A model generated the notes under the pieces. The model was not told the origin of the DNA, searched no databases, and worked only from the letters and a program-made list of their open reading frames with translations. This document shows positions 34,905-41,402 of a stretch of DNA of 64,000 nt, one piece after another. This DNA comes from Halapricum desulfuricans (GTDB lineage: Archaea; Halobacteriota; Halobacteria; Halobacteriales; Haloarculaceae), in NCBI RefSeq assembly GCF_017094505.1, contig NZ_CP064787.1:1-64000 (forward strand), written 5' to 3'. A program made the position numbers and the translations under genes. Position 1 is the stretch's first letter. Each line of letters begins with the position of its first letter.

Positions 34905-36218
34905 ATGTGTGATGCGTGTTGGTCAATGGTTGATCCCAGTCAGTGGGCAGCGATAGATGACTTGTGGGCGGCCTACATCGAAAGCGATACAGAAGCCGTA
35001 GGTAGTGCGGACGTCCGGTCACTGCATCGAGACTGGGGCACGGAACTGTGGCACGATCTCGACAGCTGGTGGGAAAGCTCTGTCCACACACTGTCGGCGA
35101 CGTTGTCGACGGGACGGACACTTCACCAGATAGGGGGACATACTGAATGGAAAGACATGGGTCCGTGGTGGGACAGCTATCTGGATACGCTGCCAGCGAC
35201 AATGAATACGTCGATGGTACCTAAACTGGTGGAGATATGGGGCGCTGATACATGGGAAGTAGTGGACCCGTGGTGGGAGAAATATGTCGACACCCCATCG
35301 TCGGGTTTGACATCATCGGCAGTACGCAAGCTGGACGACAGCTGGGGAACCGGTGAGTGGTCGGAGATGGATCTGTGGTGGGAAGCCTACGCTGTCAGTC
35401 AGCGAGAACAGGTCTCAGATCTCCGTGACTGTATGGAGCGGCTGAATGACGAGTGGGAGCGCAGTCCCTCGCGGTTTGATCGTGATCCACTGACGACTGA
35501 TTGGACCAGCGAGCGACGATCATCTGGCCCGCTGCGAATCACCCACGAGGAAGACTGGTCACATTGGTTTGCCCACTTGGTTCGAGCGTCGTCGGGTGCA
35601 TTCACAGGCCGCCTGTTTGGTGACGATTTCGAGATACCGCCCCAGGAAGTCAGACGGGAAGTCCGATTCCACAATCCGGACGGGCCGAATCGTCGAATCG
35701 ATATCCTCGTTGACTACGAAAGCATAGGACTCTCGATTGAGGTTAAGCGAAATGACACAAGATACGAAAAAACACCCGAAACGGCAGGCCTGATCGATAA
35801 TCAAAAGAACGGCGAGTGGACACACTTGCTGTTGCTCCCACGCCACAAATCGTCGCGATTGCGATGGCACTTCGGAGATCGACTGGTCGAACCGCAAGAC
35901 AGCGCTACCACCATTGTCAGCACGGACTATCCAGATGTCCGCGTACTCTACTGGGAGACTGTCAGTCGAATACTCCGTGAGACTCTGCTTGCTGGTGAAG
36001 AGCATGACCCACACTGGGAGAGCAGTGCGTACCTCTTCGTGTCCCACATTGAGCAGCACATCAGTTCCTTTGAGTCAGTTTCGCCGGATTGGGACCCATC
36101 CATGGCCGGAGAAGAGACAGCCGGAACGCCATCTCTCACAGCACTACAGCGACTGACCACAGCAGACCTCAGCGAGCAACTCACACACTTCAAGCAGACA
36201 CTGGAGACCCAACAATGA
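34905..36218 (+). CDS. Trp-rich repeat protein with C-terminal PD-(D/E)XK nuclease domain
   Basis: A 437-residue protein. Residues about 14-175 hold five tandem repeats of about 35 residues. The core is W-x-x-hydrophobic-D-x-W-W-E-x-Y, seen as WHDLDSWWESS, WKDMGPWWDSY, WEVVDPWWEKY and WSEMDLWWEAY. After a charged linker comes a restriction-like nuclease core with Asp 266 in RIDILVDY and Glu 279/Lys 281 in LSIEVKRND (D-x12-E-V-K). There follow a QKNGEWTHLLLLPRH block and a helical tail. The start overlaps nothing; the stop overlaps the next gene in ATGA. I do not recognise the architecture. It may be a DNA-targeting defence effector. Confidence 0.8.
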   Translation: MCDACWSMVDPSQWAAIDDLWAAYIESDTEAVGSADVRSLHRDWGTELWHDLDSWWESSVHTLSATLSTGRTLHQIGGHTEWKDMGPWWDSYLDTLPATMNTSMVPKLVEIWGADTWEVVDPWWEKYVDTPSSGLTSSAVRKLDDSWGTGEWSEMDLWWEAYAVSQREQVSDLRDCMERLNDEWERSPSRFDRDPLTTDWTSERRSSGPLRITHEEDWSHWFAHLVRASSGAFTGRLFGDDFEIPPQEVRREVRFHNPDGPNRRIDILVDYESIGLSIEVKRNDTRYEKTPETAGLIDNQKNGEWTHLLLLPRHKSSRLRWHFGDRLVEPQDSATTIVSTDYPDVRVLYWETVSRILRETLLAGEEHDPHWESSAYLFVSHIEQHISSFESVSPDWDPSMAGEETAGTPSLTALQRLTTADLSEQLTHFKQTLETQQ

Positions 36219-36778
36219 ATGACGCATTTGTCACAACTGCGATTAAGAAGGACCGATATCTCAAAGCAACGCGGTTGGTTGATCAGTTTGAGTCCGAAAT
36301 AATCCGCGAACTGAAAAACACGTGCAAGAGGATCATCGAGGACAATGACAAACTGTTCCCAGACGACCCATCACTGAGTACTAAGAAATTCGACAACAGT
36401 AGTTCGTTGCGAACTCTCCGGGTAAAGCTGCCACTCAACCGTGTCGTATCCCACGAGGAAGACAGTGACACTGTTACATTCTATATGGCAATTGAGTGGA
36501 CCGAGCCAGAAGATCGAGGTGAAGACTCCCCCACAGATTCGGCACTTTGTGTCGCACATTATAAACTGTTGCCAACTCCACGAGAGGATTTCGAGTCAGT
36601 CAAAGCCCAGACGAACGAGGCAGGCGACTGGAATATCCGCTTTGGCGATGACATCCATGACTCTGACCGTGGTGTATGCTACATTCCAATCACGGATGCC
36701 ACCGAGATGGACGACGCCTTGTCTGAATTGCGCAAGCACGTTTCGACATACGGCCATGAGTACGGAGTTCCTATGTAA
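36215..36778 (+). CDS. Partner protein of the repeat nuclease, unknown family
   Basis: A 187-residue protein starting MNDAFVTTAIKKDRYLKATR at an ATG that overlaps the nuclease stop, so translation is coupled. The N-terminal 50 residues are helical (LVDQFESEIIRELKNTCKRI). The rest is mixed alpha/beta with FYMAIEWTEPED and NIRFGDDIHDSDRGVCYIPI, ending in a helix ALSELRKHVSTYG. Visibly lower GC than its neighbours. It could be an immunity, regulatory or sensor subunit; nothing in it identifies an enzyme. Confidence 0.8.
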   Translation: MNDAFVTTAIKKDRYLKATRLVDQFESEIIRELKNTCKRIIEDNDKLFPDDPSLSTKKFDNSSSLRTLRVKLPLNRVVSHEEDSDTVTFYMAIEWTEPEDRGEDSPTDSALCVAHYKLLPTPREDFESVKAQTNEAGDWNIRFGDDIHDSDRGVCYIPITDATEMDDALSELRKHVSTYGHEYGVPM

Positions 36779-36937
36779 ATTTATTGGTATATAGTTTAGT
36801 TCCTCAAAGAAGAATTTGTGATATAGCACTCACTTTTCTTGGATTCCGACGCATACTCACACTCGAAAATCACCAAACTTGAGTTTTGCTCAACACTCAA
36901 TTGATGATGGTCATACTCTCAGGGATTATAGTCGTCT

Positions 36938-37020
36938 GACCGATACGCGCCCTCCATCTTGCACGGGCGTATTGACCTATCCGTCTCTGTCAGAACTGCT
37001 GTGACCGATACAGAGGATGA
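36938..37020 (+). repeat. 80-bp island repeat S, copy 5
   Basis: Contains gatacgcgccctccatcttg, cacgggcgtattgacctatc and gtctctgtcagaactgctgtg-like sequence, and ends cagagga. It closes the nuclease module and lies 76 bases before the next lipoprotein gene. The gap 36779-36937 is AT-rich without other features. Confidence 0.82.
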
Positions 37021-37095
37021 GTCCGATCAACGGATCGGCACCAGAGTATCGAAGTGGCAAAAGACACTTTTCTACCCGTTTGTATAGGCCGGTAT

Positions 37096-37524
37096 ATGCG
37101 CAGAAGACGCTATCTCGGGACGATCGGTGCCGTTCTCGGGAGCGTGTCTTCTGCAGGCTGTATGGGTCTCGCCCCGCTCGGGCCTGAAAACGAGAGTCCA
37201 GAGTATCCGGGCGGAACACTGGTCGTCGAGAACACGGATCAGGCGGCTGTAGACGTATCAGTGACTGCCAGCCCTGAGGAATACGATGCCTCGCTCGATA
37301 CAACCGTTGGCGACGGAGTGACACTCGTCTGGCGTGAATTCGTCACCGCTGAGAGAGGCGATGTCGTCACTCTAGCGGCCCAAATCAGGGAAGAGGGAGC
37401 CCCGATCGAATTCCAGTTTCTTCCCGCCGGCGGTGACGGCGATTCCCCACCGGAAGTGGCTCGCCTCACAGTCAAGAATGCTGTCGAAGCGAGTGCGACC
37501 TGGACCGCAACAAAAGGAAATTAG
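37096..37524 (+). CDS. Small Tat-type lipoprotein
   Basis: A 142-residue protein. MRRRRYLGTIGAVLGSVSSA is followed by the lipobox Cys 22 in SAGCMG. The mature part is a single beta domain with GTLVVENTDQAAVDVSVTAS, similar in style to the lipoprotein at 32724. The ATG at 37096 places the arginines at the N-terminus; 14 further codons upstream are not coding-like. Function unknown. Confidence 0.72.
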   Translation: MRRRRYLGTIGAVLGSVSSAGCMGLAPLGPENESPEYPGGTLVVENTDQAAVDVSVTASPEEYDASLDTTVGDGVTLVWREFVTAERGDVVTLAAQIREEGAPIEFQFLPAGGDGDSPPEVARLTVKNAVEASATWTATKGN

Positions 37525-37573
37525 GCATATTTCTGTCGGTAAGGGGCTGGGTGCCTGGCACGACCAAGCAGGC

Positions 37574-37655
37574 GAGATACGCGCACTCCATCTTGCACGG
37601 GCGCTATCTATCTCTCTATTCCCTGTCAGCATCACTGTGACCGATTCAGAGCCTG
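37574..37655 (+). repeat. 80-bp island repeat S, copy 6
   Basis: Contains gatacgcgcactccatcttg, cacgggcgctatctatctct and ctattccctgtcagcatcac. No gene follows within 490 bases on this strand. From 37656 to 37880 only AT-rich sequence is seen. Confidence 0.8.
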
Positions 37656-37881
37656 TATCCATTATTCGATGGTCTACCGCATTATCGAGAGACGGAATAG
37701 GATCTCCACAAGAAAGAGAGCAAAACTCTTCTCAATAGTGATATGTATTGATCTATCTAGACCAGGGGAGTCTGGTGGTTAGTAAGAGTGTTTTTTCATC
37801 GAGGGATTTCTATCGCTCTTGGGCACCCCTCGGTTTCACCTGGGACGGCAGCTGTTGATGGAATACTATACTAGCGCTCTA

Positions 37882-38060
37882 TCTCTTTCACTGTCGCCGC
37901 AAACGGAATTTCAATTGACAAATCGCTGTTTCTGCGCTGCCGGAATTCAGACGTTTCACGCCCCGAAAAGGGATTCGTTCGATGGGCGACCGGCCGAGTG
38001 GCGGCCACGGGAGTTCGCGTCTATCCACACTAGTCCCAACAGAGAACAGCAATCGTCGAT
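37882..38060 (+). repeat. Long island repeat L, copy 5, internally deleted
   Basis: The left half runs to gggattcgttcgat, then jumps directly into gggcgaccggccgagtgg of the right half. The roughly 130 bases between the two ttcgttcga motifs of the full repeat are missing, including the tRNA-like att core. This is a deletion between short direct repeats. Confidence 0.7.
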
Positions 38061-38149
38061 TGAAGCTCTTCGTGGCGACTGTCGAGTCAGTCGGGCAGTT
38101 GAGGCAGAAGCGACAAGAGACGACGGAGAGACAAGTCGAAGGGTACGAG

Positions 38150-38290
38150 TTACTCGTTTTCGAGCGCGTCGTAGATGTCTCGGTTCGACTCTCGATCGGC
38201 TGTTGCGATACGCCGAACTAACTCTCCACGGATGTCCTCCATCACTTCGTCGAGCGGAGAAGCGGACTCTGTCCCTTCTTCAGTGGCCAT
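38150..38290 (-). CDS. 46-residue protein downstream of Doc toxin, candidate antitoxin
   Basis: Reads MATEEGTESASPLDEVMEDI then RGELVRRIATADRESNRDIY and DALENE, stop at 38150. Strongly acidic and helical. It follows the Doc-type toxin gene by 25 bases on the same strand, so the pair is probably one transcript. Usual Phd antitoxins precede the toxin and are longer. A short helix that inserts into the Fic active site is plausible, but no inhibitory S/T-xxx-E/D-G-N motif is seen. Confidence 0.6.
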   Translation of the reverse strand: MATEEGTESASPLDEVMEDIRGELVRRIATADRESNRDIYDALENE

Positions 38291-38315
38291 ATCTGAGTAG
38301 ATGTCCTGAGCGCGG

Positions 38316-38804
38316 TTAATCGTTCGGGTCCGACAGATCGCCGTGCAACTGTTCTAGTCCGTACTGAATGAGGTCCTCGCGCCAGTCTTCGATTTCGCCT
38401 ATCAGGTCCAGTTCTTCTGTATGAGACCGGAGATACTCGATAGTCCTTTCCTCATCGACGGTCGTCTCGTCGGTACCGAGTCGTTTCAAAACTCCTCTGA
38501 TTTCGTCGTCGTACTCGAACCGATACCCATTGAGGAAATAGAACACGGCCGCAGTGTTGAGCGCGGTACGTTTGTTCGCATCGACGAAAGGGTGGTTCGC
38601 AACGAGGAGCCGAAGAAGATGAAATGCCTTTTCGTGAATCGTCTCCGGTGCCGCATCGAAGCTTCCTTCTTTGATATAGTCCAGCGCGAATTCGATATCC
38701 CCGCGGTTCGCCACGCCGGGATGAGTATTGGGATACTCCGAAACGATGTCGTCGTGGATGGTGAGAACGTCTGCAACTGACGGATACCACAACGAGTCTG
38801 CCAT
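38316..38804 (-). CDS. doc: Doc/Fic family toxin
   Basis: A 162-residue Fic-fold protein of the death-on-curing type. The Fic motif is NHPFVDANKRTALN (His about 71, Asn and Arg following), preceded by the helix EKAFHLLRLLVA. N-terminal PSVADVLTIHDDIVSEY is also family-typical. Doc proteins phosphorylate EF-Tu and halt translation; here the elongation factor target is inferred. The full-length motif suggests an active enzyme. Confidence 0.85.
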   Translation of the reverse strand: MADSLWYPSVADVLTIHDDIVSEYPNTHPGVANRGDIEFALDYIKEGSFDAAPETIHEKAFHLLRLLVANHPFVDANKRTALNTAAVFYFLNGYRFEYDDEIRGVLKRLGTDETTVDEERTIEYLRSHTEELDLIGEIEDWREDLIQYGLEQLHGDLSDPND

Positions 38805-38917
38805 ACAACGTATTATCGATACCGGTCCGGTGTAGTCTTTGCTATGAACGACACAGAAACCACGCCGATCCCGATTTTCGGACTGACGAACGCGACTCCC
38901 GTATGCCAGAACGATTG

Positions 38918-39115
38918 AGCTTCGACGCTCGAATCATAGCTTCCGGCACCCATCGCCGATATCCTTCCCGAAATCACGGCTCACAGCCTCTGATTCGCCG
39001 TTTCGCGTTCTACTGTTGAGGTGTGCGTGCTTTCGTTCGATGTGCGACCGGACGAGTGGTGGCCACGGGAGTTCGCGTCCAACCGAAGAGGTGGCAATTC
39101 AGAAAATCAATCGCC
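38918..39115 (+). repeat. Long island repeat L, copy 6
   Basis: A decayed left part, then ttcccgaaatcacggctcac, gttctactgttgaggtgtgc, tttcgttcgatgtgcgacc and gtggtggccacgggagttcg. The tRNA-like core is degenerate (ggcacccatcgccga). It fills the gap between doc and the enolase-like gene. Confidence 0.7.
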
Positions 39116-39132
39116 GGTCGACGGATTCGTCC

Positions 39133-40182
39133 TTACCCCCATGACAGGCCCACGGTTGTTTCCGGCGGGGAGAGCGGGCTCGCCGGCAGCTCACCGCTCG
39201 GATCGGGGTCGTTGTAGGCTTTCGGAGCCACGTCGTTCGGCGCGTCGGGATAGAACAGCGAGGCAAGCGCGTGGATGTGTTCGCGTCCGACGTCGAGTTC
39301 GAACTGTCCGCCGCCGAACAGCTGAATCTCCCGGTTGCGGCAGTAGTCGATGGTGTCGAAAAGCGACTGTATCGAACCGAATCGGGATGGCTTGATGTTG
39401 AGCCACTCCGGCTCCCAGGGGAGGTCTTCGACGGTTTCGATGCCTCGAATCGGGTAGTCCCAGGTCACGCGTGCTTCGTGCCCCTCGAAGAGGGGTCGCG
39501 TCTCCTCGTTCAGTTCTGGGTCTTCGATGAGTGCTTCGGGAAAGCCCTCGATGACTCGCTCGTACAGTTCCGGGTCGGCAGGCTGATCGACCGTCGTCCC
39601 GTGGTACTGTCCTTTGAGGTCGAGTGTTCGGACAGCGTCGGTTGCCGCGAGGCGCTCGATGACGTCTATCGTCCACTCCGATGTCGGATCGAGTTTGAAC
39701 TCCAACTCGGGGTTCCGGTCGAGCCAGTCGAGCACTCGGTCTCCGGTCGGCGGTTCCTCTAGACGCGTACTCACGACGAATCGAACTGGATCGTACGTTC
39801 GGCCGAGACGGTCGGCGAGGTCCGTGTCGGCCTGCTTCAATGCGAGATCGAGCGCGGCGCTCTCGAAGGCCCACTGTCGATAATTGCGGAAGATCGACTG
39901 GTTCGGTTCGGTGCCGTGGAACAAATCGATCTCAGATACCTGACTCGAGAACTCGTCGAGGGTGTATTCGCCCGTGACAGGGAACTCCTCTGCAGAAGTG
40001 TGTAGAGCTTCGTGTGCGTCGTTGTCGTATGTGACGTCCTCGCCACGCCCGGTTTCGCCGTCGCCGTGTAACGAGACGGTGGTCGTCGCTCGGGTGAAAC
40101 CGCTCGACGTGTCCCGCTCGCGCCACTCGAGGTCGTAGGCCTCTATTTCGAGTTCGAGGCCGGAGACGTGATCGTACAACAT
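39133..40182 (-). CDS. Enolase-superfamily protein
   Basis: A 349-residue protein with an enolase-like capping domain and TIM barrel. Barrel motifs: TLDLKGQYHGTTVD (Lys, end of a strand), EALIEDPEL (Glu), VTWDYPI (Asp), WLNIKPSRFGSI (Lys) and FGGGQFELDVGREHIHALAS (Gly/Glu). This pattern fits the muconate-lactonising/mandelate racemase subgroups. The ligand set is recognisable, though the substrate (acid-sugar dehydration, racemisation or similar) cannot be told. It may belong to the resident genome rather than the island. Confidence 0.78.
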   Translation of the reverse strand: MLYDHVSGLELEIEAYDLEWRERDTSSGFTRATTTVSLHGDGETGRGEDVTYDNDAHEALHTSAEEFPVTGEYTLDEFSSQVSEIDLFHGTEPNQSIFRNYRQWAFESAALDLALKQADTDLADRLGRTYDPVRFVVSTRLEEPPTGDRVLDWLDRNPELEFKLDPTSEWTIDVIERLAATDAVRTLDLKGQYHGTTVDQPADPELYERVIEGFPEALIEDPELNEETRPLFEGHEARVTWDYPIRGIETVEDLPWEPEWLNIKPSRFGSIQSLFDTIDYCRNREIQLFGGGQFELDVGREHIHALASLFYPDAPNDVAPKAYNDPDPSGELPASPLSPPETTVGLSWG

Positions 40183-40321
40183 CGTGAGCCCTCCTTCGTC
40201 CCGACGGCACTAATAACTGAGAGAGACAGCCGTCGAACCTGATGACTGTGAGCGTAGCCCGCGGCGACTTCGAGACGCCGTCGAGGTCGCTGCCCCCTCT
40301 TAGAGCAAGGCTACGGGCAGG

Positions 40322-40500
40322 CTAGGGAACCTTGATGTAGTGAGTTCTCGGACGGACGCGGGGTGCCGTCTCGACGACGCCGAGGGTATCTCCGTCAACC
40401 CGGCGGTGCATCGACTTCTCGCACGCGATGAACTGGACGTCTCCGTCCGATAGCTCGGCGATTTCATCGGCGTAGCCGGAGTCTGAGCGACCCAGTATCT
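40322..40500 (-). pseudogene. C-terminal fragment of a DsrE-like protein
   Basis: The minus frame reads DSGYADEIAELSDGDVQFIA, CEKSMHRRVDGDTLGVVETA and ends HYIKVP. The Cys-containing strand, followed by a helix and a VETAP segment, resembles the C-terminal half of haloarchaeal DsrE/DsrF-like proteins. No N-terminal half or start codon is present. The rest of 40183-40553 shows nothing else. Confidence 0.4.
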
Positions 40501-40553
40501 CGCGTGAAAATCAGCCCCTCAATACTATACCCCACATTCCCCGTAGCTGGCAT

Positions 40554-41402
40554 ATGGTTGAGACGACAGGGATCTCGGTGCTTCACGTCGACGATGATCC
40601 CGCCTTCGCGGATCTGACGGCTGATATGCTCCCGGAACAAGCGGGCGAGCTTACCGTCCAGACGGCCACGAGTGCCAGCGAGGGGCTTGGTCTTCTCGCC
40701 ACGACTGATTTCGACTGTATCGTGAGCGACTACCAGATGCCCGGACAGAACGGCATTGAGTTCCTCGAAACGGTACGCGAGGAGTACCCCGACCTGCCGT
40801 TCATTCTGTATACCGGAAGAGGGAATGAAGAAGTCGCAAGCGACGCGATATCTGCCGGCGTCACAGACTATATGCAAAAAGCGTCCGGGACGAGCCAGTA
40901 TACCGTCCTCGCCAACCGAATTCGCAACGCTGTCGGGAAACATCGTCAACAGGAACGTGCCCGGGCGACCCGTGACCGGTTGCGACAGATTATCGATATG
41001 CTTCCACAGCTCGTCTTCGCGAAAAACGAGGCCGGCGAATATCTGCTAGCGAACGAGGCGACCGCCAACGCCTACGGAACCACCGTTGGCGACCTCGAGG
41101 GAGCCACAGATGCTGACTTCGCAAACTCCCAAGAGGAAGTCGAGCAGTTCCGCGCCGACGATCAGGCCGTCATCGAATCCGGCGAACCCAGACATATACC
41201 TGAGGAGTCACTGACGACCGCAGACGGTGACACACGGCTTCTGGAGACGACAAAGATTCCCTACGACCCGGTGGAGACGGACGACGACGCCGTACTCGGC
41301 GTCTCACGGGACATTACCGAGCGCAAGGAGCAAAAAAAAAAAAAAATATGCTCCAGCGGTACCAATATGCGTATGAATCGGCCCTCAGCGCAATCGCAAT
41401 AG
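40554..41402 (+). CDS. Response-regulator receiver plus PAS, 5' part of a split sensor kinase
   Basis: 282 residues in this frame. The receiver domain (about 5-125) has VLHVDDDPAFADL, phosphoacceptor Asp 59 in CIVSDYQMPG, Thr in LYTGRG, and Lys in YMQKAS. A PAS domain (about 140-260) ends GVSRDITERKEQ. The frame then runs into four AAA codons and 15 meaningless residues. Domain order, receiver then PAS repeats, is standard for haloarchaeal receiver-PAS-kinase proteins, and the next ORF supplies the missing part. A -1 shift, or one extra A, in the A15 tract at 41332-41346 would join them into about 1110 residues. Confidence 0.85.
   Translation: MVETTGISVLHVDDDPAFADLTADMLPEQAGELTVQTATSASEGLGLLATTDFDCIVSDYQMPGQNGIEFLETVREEYPDLPFILYTGRGNEEVASDAISAGVTDYMQKASGTSQYTVLANRIRNAVGKHRQQERARATRDRLRQIIDMLPQLVFAKNEAGEYLLANEATANAYGTTVGDLEGATDADFANSQEEVEQFRADDQAVIESGEPRHIPEESLTTADGDTRLLETTKIPYDPVETDDDAVLGVSRDITERKEQKKKKICSSGTNMRMNRPSAQSQ
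41332..41346 (+). repeat. A15 homopolymer at the kinase frameshift
   Basis: Fifteen consecutive A residues, preceded by gagc and followed by tatg. It is by far the longest homopolymer I see in the window. The upstream frame would need one more A, or a -1 slip, to enter the downstream kinase frame. Confidence 0.9.

Noticed and set aside
36089-36214. Upstream extension of the partner gene (42 codons)
   Set aside because: It lies wholly within the nuclease gene in another frame. The ATG at 36215 with ATGA overlap is the natural start.
23893-37655. CRISPR array
   Set aside because: The repeated units are about 80 bases long, hundreds to thousands of bases apart and separated by genes. There are no 30-40 base spacers and no cas genes.
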